Shown here piece after piece: positions 1 to 5,050 of a stretch of DNA of 7,859 nucleotides (its first letter is position 1; every line of letters begins with the position of its first letter). Below the pieces are notes generated by a model. That model was not told the DNA's origin. It did not search any database and saw nothing but the letters and a program-made list of their open reading frames with translations. The stretch lies in assembly GCA_943325435.2 (NCBI GenBank), contig CALPPK020000038.1:1-7859 (forward strand), read 5' to 3'. This stretch comes from Bifidobacterium breve (GTDB lineage Bacteria > Actinomycetota > Acidimicrobiia > Acidimicrobiales > Ilumatobacteraceae). The position numbers and the translations under genes were made by a program.

Positions 1-54
1 CTTCGAGCACTCTGCTGCCTTTGATACCTCTTCGATGAGTTCTGCTTTTGTCAT
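1..54 (-). CDS. HU-family DNA-binding protein, N-terminal fragment
   Basis: Partial gene; only the first 18 codons lie in the window and the rest runs off the left edge. The translation is MTKAELIEEVSKAAECSK, which matches the N-terminal helix of HU/IHF-type histone-like proteins (family start M-N/T-K-A/S-E-L-I). HU is a small dimeric nucleoid protein that binds and bends DNA without strong sequence preference. The ATG occupies 54-52. It is preceded by the best ribosome binding site of the window, GGGGAGGAA at 69-61, with its GGAGG core 8 bases from the start. It is transcribed away from phoH2, so the two share the long intergenic region 55-635. Whether it carries the lysine-rich C-terminal tail of actinobacterial HupB cannot be seen. 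The family call rests on a short but characteristic stretch. Confidence 0.72.
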   Translation of the reverse strand, partial: MTKAELIEEVSKAAECSK

Positions 55-60
55 TGTGTA

Positions 61-69
61 TTCCTCCCC
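61..69 (-). promoter_or_regulatory. Strong Shine-Dalgarno for the HU gene
   Basis: Read on the minus strand this is GGGGAGGAA, ending 6 bases before the ATG at 54-52. It is close to the ideal anti-16S match. It contrasts with the other genes of the window, whose starts lack a comparable site. Confidence 0.7.
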
Positions 70-81
70 GGAATCGGAGTT

Positions 82-96
82 GTCAAACAATTTGAC
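82..96. repeat. Inverted repeat over the HU -10 region
   Basis: GTCAAA (82-87), a 3-base spacer, then TTTGAC (91-96): a perfect 6-base dyad. It overlaps the candidate -10 box and start site of the HU promoter, the usual place for a repressor operator. No binding factor is identified. Confidence 0.45.
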
Positions 97-118
97 CCGT
101 TCTCACAACAAATTGCAA
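90..118 (-). promoter_or_regulatory. Candidate sigma-70-type promoter of the HU gene
   Basis: On the minus strand TTGCAA (118-113) and TCAAAT (95-90) are separated by exactly 17 bases. Each matches its consensus at four of six positions. Transcription would begin near 83, giving a short leader that contains the Shine-Dalgarno at 69-61. The -10 lies inside the inverted repeat 82-96, so that repeat could be an operator. This is inferred from spacing and consensus only. Confidence 0.4.
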
Positions 119-129
119 GCATTCGACTA

Positions 130-161
130 GTTGCAAATGCAACTATCTCATTTTTTGAGAT
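130..161. repeat. Two adjacent inverted repeats upstream of the HU promoter
   Basis: GTTGCA (130-135) and TGCAAC (138-143) form a perfect 6-base dyad with a 2-base spacer. Two bases further on, ATCTCA (145-150) and TGAGAT (156-161) form a second perfect dyad around five T residues. Both lie upstream of the candidate -35 of the HU gene. They could be protein binding sites or small hairpins. There is no evidence for which. Confidence 0.45.
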
Positions 162-473
162 TTCTGTGTTCAGTACGTACGAGCACTTTGTCGCGTATTC
201 ACTGGCGCATTGGCGTTGTAATGATGCCCACTGCCCTACGACCAATCGTAGAAATCACAAATCGGATGCAGCTGAATGAACTGATGTGAAATCCTCGCAA
301 ATACCTATGCAGTAAGGCTTTCCCGAGATTACGAACGCTAAATCTTGACAGATCTTCTCCATAATTTTCACTTCGACATGACATCGTTGACCGTGCAAGA
401 ACCACACGACTGAATGATTCACACATGTGGTTTTCATTTTTTACAGTATTCAAAAAATGTGAAATCTCAGCAG

Positions 474-502
474 AAAAATATTTTAAAAAATATTTTAAAA
501 AC
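474..502. repeat. AT-rich tandem repeat with phased A-tracts
   Basis: The 12-base unit TATTTTAAAAAA at 479-490 is followed by TATTTTAAAAAC at 491-502, preceded by AAAAA at 474-478. A-runs at 474-478, 485-490 and 497-501 have centres about 11.5 bases apart, close to one helical turn. A further A6 run sits at 452-457, about two turns upstream. Phased A-tracts are known to give intrinsically curved DNA. The tract lies about 130 bases upstream of the phoH2 frame. Confidence 0.6.
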
Positions 503-601
503 ACCCGAAAATTGCCCTCTCTGTCGAATGTTGAGCACAATTTTTCATTTCGTACATGCACTGAAGAGTGACGCAGGTTACGTCGACGTGAACTTTTTGT
601 T

Positions 602-607
602 CATAGT
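602..607 (+). promoter_or_regulatory. phoH2: Weak candidate -10 box for phoH2
   Basis: CATAGT matches TATAAT at four of six positions and would start a transcript near 614, just before the CCACCACC/GGTGGTGG hairpin. No good -35 lies 16-18 bases upstream, so support is weak. Confidence 0.2.
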
Positions 608-616
608 GCCGAGCAT

Positions 617-642
617 CCACCACCCATGAGAATCGGTGGTGG
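617..642 (+). other. Stem-loop at the 5' end of phoH2
   Basis: CCACCACC (617-624) pairs perfectly with GGTGGTGG (635-642) across a 10-base loop. The right arm covers the GTG codons at 636 and 639, the earliest possible starts of the phoH2 frame. If transcribed it would fold stably and could hide those codons, favouring a start at 687 or 708. There is no U-tract, so it is not a standard terminator. Confidence 0.45.
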
Positions 643-2060
643 CAAGATGGGGCATCGATCATGTTGCGGAGCAGATCGGTGCCGACATGGAGTCACCAGA
701 TGACATCATGACGAGCACTTCGAAGTACCCCATTGGCGTGCGTACTCGTATCGTTCTCGACACTTCAGTTCTCATCGCAGATCCCGGTTGCCTGCATTCA
801 TTCCCTGGTTGCGATGTTGTGATCCCACTTACTGTTGTTGAAGAACTTGACGGACTGAAGAGTCGCGCTGATGACGTTGGGCGATCTGCACGAACTGCAT
901 TGCGCACTATTGAAGATTTACGTCGCAGAGCTGGCGGTTCTATTCACCTTCCTGTTCCACTGAATCAGGAACCTGGCGGAGCAACACTTCACATTGAAGT
1001 CAATGGCATTCAAAGGCACCTTCTTATCGAGAACGGACTAAACCCAGAAGTCCCAGACAATCGCATTATTGGTGCGGCTCTTGGGCAATCGCTGAAAGCC
1101 CCTACACAGATCATTTCGAACGATGCTGGATTGCGAATCAAGGCGGCTCATTTAGGACTAGTTGCAGCAGAGCATCAACCAGTAGGAAGATCTGCACACA
1201 CACGACCTATGGGTTGGTTCACATTGGAAGTGTCAGCAGCGGTTGTTGATGCACTGTACGAACACGGTGAAATTCCGTCAGAGGCGTTTGATGCCGAAAC
1301 CCATCTCACGACAAATGAATTTGCTGTTGTCCGTTCTGGCTCTCAATCAGCACTCGTTCGCAGCACCGGTGAAACAGTGGAACTTCTTGCTACAACTTCG
1401 CCTGAGGCGTGGGGGCTTCGTGCCAGATCAAAAGAACAACGGTTTGCGCTTGAACTTCTGATGGATCCTGAAGTCAGCGTTGTTGCTCTTGATGGTCGCG
1501 CTGGTACCGGCAAGACCGTGATGGCGATCGCTGCTGGCCTCGAACAAGTAGTTGAATCTCGCACATACGAAAAGCTCGCGATCTATCGTCCGCTCGTTCC
1601 AGTAGGCCGCGCAGACGTTGGTTTCCTTCCTGGTGGATTAGACGAAAAACTTGACCCGTGGATGTCGGCAATCCACGACGCCATTGTCGCACTGACTGAT
1701 CAACGCTCAAGCAACGACGCGAAACGCCTTATTGAAGACCTCACTGCTCGTTCGCAACTCACGCTTGAATCTGTCACCTTCTTGCGCGGGCGATCTCTGC
1801 ACCGCCAATTTGTGGTTGTGGATGAGGCCCAGAACCTTGAACCCACCACATTGAAGACAATTCTTACTCGTATTGGCGAGGGAACGAAGGTGGTCTTTAC
1901 TGGCGACACCAGCCAAATTGATGCGCCCTATATGGGAGAGTCGAACAACGCCCTTGCGGTGTTGATTCATGCCTTTGCTGATCAGCAGTGTTTCGGCCAT
2001 GTCACCCTTGCTGCCTGTGAGCGCAGTGAAGTGGCCAGTCTTGCAGCAGAACTTTTGTAG
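636..2060 (+). CDS. phoH2: PIN domain-PhoH family ATPase/ribonuclease (PhoH2 type)
   Basis: Fusion of an N-terminal PIN ribonuclease and a C-terminal PhoH P-loop ATPase, the PhoH2/YlaK architecture. Family members unwind and cleave RNA using ATP. Counting from the GTG at 636 (474 residues), the PIN domain spans about 37-175. It opens with VLDTSVLIAD (D42) and has further acidic residues at E69/E70, D141 and D163. The PhoH domain has Walker A GRAGTGKT at 287-294, Walker B VVVDEAQN at 393-400, GDTSQID at 423-429 and a C-terminal ERS (462-464) that could serve as arginine finger. All key motifs are intact, so the protein should be active. The start is uncertain. Position 636 is the outer limit and its early codons look coding, but ATG 687 or ATG 708 (450 residues) fits family N-termini better, and none has a good ribosome binding site. 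The next gene starts 22 bases downstream. Confidence 0.9.
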   Translation: MVARWGIDHVAEQIGADMESPDDIMTSTSKYPIGVRTRIVLDTSVLIADPGCLHSFPGCDVVIPLTVVEELDGLKSRADDVGRSARTALRTIEDLRRRAGGSIHLPVPLNQEPGGATLHIEVNGIQRHLLIENGLNPEVPDNRIIGAALGQSLKAPTQIISNDAGLRIKAAHLGLVAAEHQPVGRSAHTRPMGWFTLEVSAAVVDALYEHGEIPSEAFDAETHLTTNEFAVVRSGSQSALVRSTGETVELLATTSPEAWGLRARSKEQRFALELLMDPEVSVVALDGRAGTGKTVMAIAAGLEQVVESRTYEKLAIYRPLVPVGRADVGFLPGGLDEKLDPWMSAIHDAIVALTDQRSSNDAKRLIEDLTARSQLTLESVTFLRGRSLHRQFVVVDEAQNLEPTTLKTILTRIGEGTKVVFTGDTSQIDAPYMGESNNALAVLIHAFADQQCFGHVTLAACERSEVASLAAELL

Positions 2061-2065
2061 CCCCA

Positions 2066-2085
2066 CATGACACAATCGTGTCATG
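2066..2085 (+). promoter_or_regulatory. Perfect hairpin/palindrome over the start codon of the next gene
   Basis: CATGACAC (2066-2073), tetraloop AATC, GTGTCATG (2078-2085): 8 perfect base pairs. The right arm contains the ATG at 2083-2085. In RNA it would sequester the start codon of a read-through transcript. In DNA it is a symmetric 20-base operator-like site. No T-run follows, so it is not a typical terminator of phoH2. Confidence 0.55.
2071..2076 (+). promoter_or_regulatory. Candidate -10 for a leaderless transcript
   Basis: CACAAT ends 6 bases before the ATG at 2083 and matches TATAAT at four of six positions. A transcript starting at the ATG would lack the left arm of the hairpin 2066-2085 and so escape it. 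There is no clear -35. Low confidence. Confidence 0.25.
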
Positions 2086-2484
2086 ACTACTTCTCATACA
2101 CCTGATTCACTGATTCGGGAATTCATTTCACTTCTCGTGTCACGCGATCTTGAAACTGCAGCTGGCATGGTCACTGATGATTTCGAGTACGACAATGTGC
2201 CAATGGGTAAGTCATTTGGTCCAGCTGCGATTCAAGACACCCTGAATGGTTTCTTCAGCATGTGCACCGGAATTGATTGGGAGATTCTCCGTCAAACTTC
2301 TAGTGGCACGCTGGAATCAGGCGTTGTGCTGAATGAACGTGACGACAGAGTGGAGATCCACGGAAGGTGGTCAACCCTGCCTGTTGCAGGCGTGTTCGAA
2401 ATTCGTGGTGGGAAAATTTCTCTCTGGCGTGACTACTTCGATAAGCAAGCCATTATCGATGTAATGACGCCACCAGCGGGTTGA
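2083..2484 (+). CDS. Limonene-1,2-epoxide hydrolase-like protein (SnoaL/NTF2 fold)
   Basis: Small 133-residue soluble protein of the cone-shaped SnoaL/NTF2-like fold, closest in motif to the limonene-1,2-epoxide hydrolase family, which opens epoxides by activating water directly. The residues known to be catalytic in that family all appear in order: Y36 and N38 in FEYDNVP, R86 and D88 in NERDD, and D117 in LWRDYFD. The segment GVFEIRGGKISLWRDYFD is strongly family-like. No signal peptide or membrane segment is seen. The gene starts 22 bases after phoH2 and has no Shine-Dalgarno. Its ATG lies in a perfect hairpin and has a possible -10 box 6 bases upstream. The substrate is unknown, since the fold is used by many enzymes and non-enzymes. 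The complete catalytic set argues for a hydrolase over a mere binding protein. Confidence 0.8.
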   Translation: MTTSHTPDSLIREFISLLVSRDLETAAGMVTDDFEYDNVPMGKSFGPAAIQDTLNGFFSMCTGIDWEILRQTSSGTLESGVVLNERDDRVEIHGRWSTLPVAGVFEIRGGKISLWRDYFDKQAIIDVMTPPAG

Positions 2485-2510
2485 TGTGACTCGATGATTA
2501 CATCACCCTG
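2474..2510 (+). terminator. Imperfect stem-loop after the epoxide-hydrolase-like gene
   Basis: TGATGT (2482-2487, including the stop codon) pairs with ACATCA (2500-2505) over a 12-base loop. The stem continues with GGG (2478-2480) against CCC (2506-2508) after a single-base bulge. No T-run follows, so if it terminates transcription it does so weakly. It may simply separate this gene from the exonuclease promoter. Confidence 0.25.
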
Positions 2511-2524
2511 CCCCACCCCCGCTC

Positions 2525-2530
2525 TACAGT
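2525..2530 (+). promoter_or_regulatory. -10 box for leaderless exonuclease mRNA
   Basis: TACAGT fits the TANNNT pattern and ends 7 bases before the ATG at 2538, which places the transcription start at or next to the A of the start codon. There is no Shine-Dalgarno before this ATG and no good -35. The placement is what a leaderless actinobacterial mRNA would show. Confidence 0.45.
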
Positions 2531-2537
2531 GCATTCA

Positions 2538-3140
2538 ATGACATCGCACGAGCTATCTACTGCACCAGGAACAATGCGCAATATGTCATTCGCAGTCGTT
2601 GACTTCGAAACAACTGGCCTCAACCCAGAATCAGATCGGATAGTGCAGTTAGCTGCGGTCATTGTTAATGGCGACGGAGACATAACCGATTCATTCGACA
2701 CCATTGTCAAGCCCGAAAGCCCTAGTGAATACCAGCACGGTGCAGAACACATCCACGGCATTTCAGCTGAACAAGTCTCTAACGGAATGCCGTTACGAAT
2801 AGCCCTCCAAAAACTCTGGGACATCAGTGCAGACAATGTCTTCACTGCCCACAACGCCCAATTCGATCTCGGATTTCTCCATGCCGAATCAGAACGAGTG
2901 GGCATCAAAGGCCGCGTAGAAATCCACATCGACACATTGGAACTTTCTCGACGCATCTCAGGTGCCGACAACACACGTCGACATAATCTGTTTGCACTAT
3001 GTGAGCACTACGGTATCGAGCGAGACAAAGTGCACGATGCAAAGTCAGACGCCACAGCAACTGCACAACTTCTCATGCACCTCATGAAAGAACTAGGCGT
3101 TAAAAAGTCTGATCAGCTTGCTGAACTATTTGCGCCGTAG
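2538..3140 (+). CDS. DnaQ-like DEDDh 3'-5' exonuclease
   Basis: A 200-residue stand-alone exonuclease of the DNA polymerase III epsilon/RNase T superfamily, which removes nucleotides from 3' ends with two metal ions. All five DEDDh residues are visible: D22 and E24 in VVDFETTGL, D110 in HNAQFDLGFL, and H166 and D171 in HDAKSDA. The HGIS segment (73-76) is also typical. There is no UvrC-like, BRCT or helicase extension, so its partner is unknown; it could act in proofreading, repair or RNA trimming. I chose ATG 2538 because a TANNNT -10 box ends 7 bases upstream. A GTG at 2529 would add three residues but lies within that box. The 3' end overlaps the 3' end of the convergent pafC gene by 28 bases. 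The exonuclease family is secure, the exact role is not. Confidence 0.88.
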   Translation: MTSHELSTAPGTMRNMSFAVVDFETTGLNPESDRIVQLAAVIVNGDGDITDSFDTIVKPESPSEYQHGAEHIHGISAEQVSNGMPLRIALQKLWDISADNVFTAHNAQFDLGFLHAESERVGIKGRVEIHIDTLELSRRISGADNTRRHNLFALCEHYGIERDKVHDAKSDATATAQLLMHLMKELGVKKSDQLAELFAP

Positions 3141-4069
3141 CGCGCCAGAACAGCGTTAGCGGTACGTGCTTGTACTGACGCCAATTCACTTGGACTCACC
3201 ACAGTAATTGCACCACCGGCACGAAGAAGTAAACGTCCGAGCCAATGCTCGCTGTTCGACACGATATCGATGAGGAACGAACCATCTGCGCGTTCTTCGC
3301 GCACCGTGCACGGATATGTCTCCACCACCCATGCAGCAGACGCTGCTACTTCGGCAGTCACCACCACACTTCCTGAAGCATCGGCAAACCAAACAGGAAT
3401 CTGAGCATTGATTTCGGAGACTTCGACAAATTCATTCAGCGGGGTAACCGAGCGAATGCGATCAACGCGGAAATGTCGGCTGTCGTTAGACGCATCATCA
3501 TCAGCGCGAATGTACCAATGTCCACGGTCAACAAAGACGGTTCGCACGGTGATCGTGCGTTCCGATTCTTCATTACGAGCTGGCGTCCAATATGTAATGC
3601 GTAAACGTTGACCAGATGATGCAGCTTCGGTTACAACTGACAGGAACGCAGGTGACTCAATATCAACATCAACAAGGTCTTCGCCGAGCACTTTACGTAA
3701 TTTCTTTACCGCACTCTTTAAGTCTTTGCCTCGTGAAAAACCGGGCAATTCCTTTGCCGCCACAGCCATGAGGTTCAACCCAAATGCCTCTGACGATGTC
3801 AATTCCAAACTACGTTCAAATCGCTTGTTGGTGCCCACAAAGATGTAGCCCTCGTCAATATAAATGTCGGTTAGTTCAAAGGGCGTGTAGGGAGGCACTC
3901 CACACATCGAGGCCATCTCAATATCTTCAATAAGATCAGACTCTGACATTGAAAACTGCTGTGCCATCTTTGCAACAGAGACACGCTCTTGCTTCATCAG
4001 CCACGGCAACATGCGCAACAAACCACTGACCCGTACTTCTGATGAACGAGGCCCACGCTTTGCGCTCAT
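3113..4069 (-). CDS. pafC: WYL-domain transcriptional regulator PafC
   Basis: 318-residue regulator, the usual PafC length. Residues about 11-80 form a degenerate winged helix (LLRMLPWLMKQERVSVAKMA, then MCGVPPYTP and LTDIYID, both PafC-like). The WYL domain follows at about 145-215, with HWYIRAD (W185, Y186, I187) and FRVDRIRSV (200-208). A C-terminal WCX-like region follows to about 300. In mycobacteria PafB and PafC together activate the LexA-independent DNA-damage regulon, and WYL domains are thought to sense nucleic-acid ligands. The ATG (4069-4067) overlaps the pafB stop in an ATGA, and GGGGA at 4080-4076 inside pafB can serve as a partial ribosome binding site, so translation is probably coupled. 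Its last 28 bases overlap the end of the convergent exonuclease gene, so no room for a terminator is left between them. Confidence 0.88.
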   Translation of the reverse strand: MSAKRGPRSSEVRVSGLLRMLPWLMKQERVSVAKMAQQFSMSESDLIEDIEMASMCGVPPYTPFELTDIYIDEGYIFVGTNKRFERSLELTSSEAFGLNLMAVAAKELPGFSRGKDLKSAVKKLRKVLGEDLVDVDIESPAFLSVVTEAASSGQRLRITYWTPARNEESERTITVRTVFVDRGHWYIRADDDASNDSRHFRVDRIRSVTPLNEFVEVSEINAQIPVWFADASGSVVVTAEVAASAAWVVETYPCTVREERADGSFLIDIVSNSEHWLGRLLLRAGGAITVVSPSELASVQARTANAVLARYGANSSAS

Positions 4070-5028
4070 GATGCGTCCCCAGCAAGACGAACCAAATCAG
4101 CAATTACTTCATTTCGAACAGATTCAGGAGAAACCACTTCTGCCCTGTCAACCATTGCGTACAACCATGAACGGAAAGCAACACGATTGCCACATGACAC
4201 TTCAACATCGACAGAACCATCGCTGCGGACAGCAACAATTGCATCATCGCCTAGTTCTCGAATGACCCCGGGAGCGATACGGCTATCAAGGCGCACTATC
4301 GCTACTTCGGCATCAGCGCCAGGAAATGCCTTTGCGTCGCGCTCGAATGCAGTTGCAAGATTGAAATCTGCAGGGCGAACAAAAGATTCTGGCGCACCAA
4401 TAGTGGCCGCTTCTTCAAATCGATCTACACGGTACGTGACTTGCGCTTGGCGATCGGTATCAAATGCGACGAGATACCAGAATCCACTACGTGAGATAAG
4501 ACCGTACGGGTACACCGTGCGGACACGACCGTGATAGGGGAATGAGATTTGGCAACTCTTTGCAATAGCTGCCCACAACTGCGGCAATTCCTGTGAACGG
4601 GCATCAACGTGCGCGACTGTATGAGATGGTGACTCATCAATGTCGCCACCAAGCCACTGAACGGCTTGCTTTCCCCATTGCGTATTGATCTGCACTAGAG
4701 CTGCTGCTTGCTGCAGGGCAGAGAGCTCATCTTCCGTCAGATCAAAGTTGATCAATTTGTATTCTGAGCGATCAATTGAATACGCGGTCTTGCCGGCATC
4801 ATTTCCGCCAAGTACTTGCATTGTGATGGGCACTCCCAATTTACGAAGTGACTTTTTGTCGCGTTCGAATGCGGTACGGCGGGCTTCAGCTTTTACTGGG
4901 TACTGATGCTCCATGTAATTGCCAATGTCTTCGAGCGTCAGCGGGCGATTTGACTCAGTCAGTAATGCGACGAGATTCAACATCCGTTCTGCTGAATTGA
5001 TGATGGGCTTCGAAGATGCACTTGCCAT
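4066..5028 (-). CDS. pafB: WYL-domain transcriptional regulator PafB
   Basis: 320-residue regulator paired with PafC. The N-terminus (about 10-90) is a winged helix with SAERMLNLVALLTESNRPLT and a helix carrying ARRTAFERDKKSLRKLGVPI, the classic start of WYL regulators. The WYL domain lies at about 145-210, with GFWYLVAFD (W184, Y185, L186) and YRVDRFE (199-205). A WCX-like C-terminal region follows. In mycobacteria PafBC is the activator of the main RecA/LexA-independent DNA-damage response. There the genes follow pafA near the Pup-proteasome cluster; here the upstream neighbour is pgi, 22 bases away. No Shine-Dalgarno lies at the right distance (AAGGGG at 5048-5043 is too far), but TAACCT ends 7 bases before the ATG, suggesting its own leaderless promoter within the operon. 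The assignment to PafB versus another WYL protein rests on gene order and the tandem arrangement. Confidence 0.87.
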   Translation of the reverse strand: MASASSKPIINSAERMLNLVALLTESNRPLTLEDIGNYMEHQYPVKAEARRTAFERDKKSLRKLGVPITMQVLGGNDAGKTAYSIDRSEYKLINFDLTEDELSALQQAAALVQINTQWGKQAVQWLGGDIDESPSHTVAHVDARSQELPQLWAAIAKSCQISFPYHGRVRTVYPYGLISRSGFWYLVAFDTDRQAQVTYRVDRFEEAATIGAPESFVRPADFNLATAFERDAKAFPGADAEVAIVRLDSRIAPGVIRELGDDAIVAVRSDGSVDVEVSCGNRVAFRSWLYAMVDRAEVVSPESVRNEVIADLVRLAGDAS

Positions 5029-5035
5029 TGCAGGC

Positions 5036-5041
5036 AGGTTA
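5036..5041 (-). promoter_or_regulatory. -10 box for leaderless pafBC mRNA
   Basis: On the minus strand TAACCT (5041-5036, within GATAACCT) fits TANNNT and ends 7 bases before the ATG at 5028. This is the same spacing as at the exonuclease gene. No -35 match is seen at 16-18 bases. It would let pafBC be expressed apart from pgi. Confidence 0.4.
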
Positions 5042-5050
5042 TCCCCTTTG

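Larger units (their letters stand above)
55..635. other. Long divergent intergenic region between HU and phoH2
   Basis: About 580 bases without a convincing gene. The HU-proximal part (55-161) has the ribosome binding site, promoter and three small dyads. From 162 to about 400 I see nothing I can name. From about 430 to 545 the sequence turns strongly AT-rich, with phased A-runs and a 12-base tandem repeat. From 545 to 635 it is a candidate leader/promoter zone for phoH2, ending in a CCACCACC/GGTGGTGG hairpin. Open frames here (minus 199-561 and plus 414-629) translate to low-complexity or atypical protein and are not called. Confidence 0.6.

Noticed and set aside
345..415. Perfect TTGACA at 345-350 and TTGACC at 387-392 as promoters toward phoH2
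   Set aside because: No acceptable -10 lies 16-18 bases downstream of the first, and the second has only CTGAAT at 17 bases (three of six matches).
402..442. Terminator-like CCACA/TGTGG stem followed by a T-rich run on the plus strand
   Set aside because: The stem is only 5 pairs around a 19-base loop, and no plus-strand gene upstream needs a terminator.
199..561. Minus-strand open frame of 120 codons in the HU-phoH2 intergenic region
   Set aside because: The translation reads straight through the AT tandem repeat (giving repeated LKYF), has atypical composition and no ribosome binding site or recognisable domain. Treated as chance.
580..589. 10-base palindrome ACGTCGACGT upstream of phoH2
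   Set aside because: It does not extend symmetrically into the flanks and has no second copy; a palindrome this short can occur by chance.
414..629. Plus-strand 71-codon frame just upstream of phoH2, a possible antitoxin partner
   Set aside because: Its position is suggestive, but the protein is rich in residues forced by the AT tract, has no ribosome binding site and no family likeness. Kept only as a question in the findings.
1707..2084. Minus-strand 125-codon frame opposite phoH2
   Set aside because: It lies entirely within a clear PhoH coding sequence; the protein shows no domain. A shadow frame.
2498..2974. Minus-strand 158-codon frame opposite the exonuclease gene
   Set aside because: The plus strand encodes a complete DEDDh exonuclease here; the antisense protein is rich in Ser, Met and Trp without motifs.
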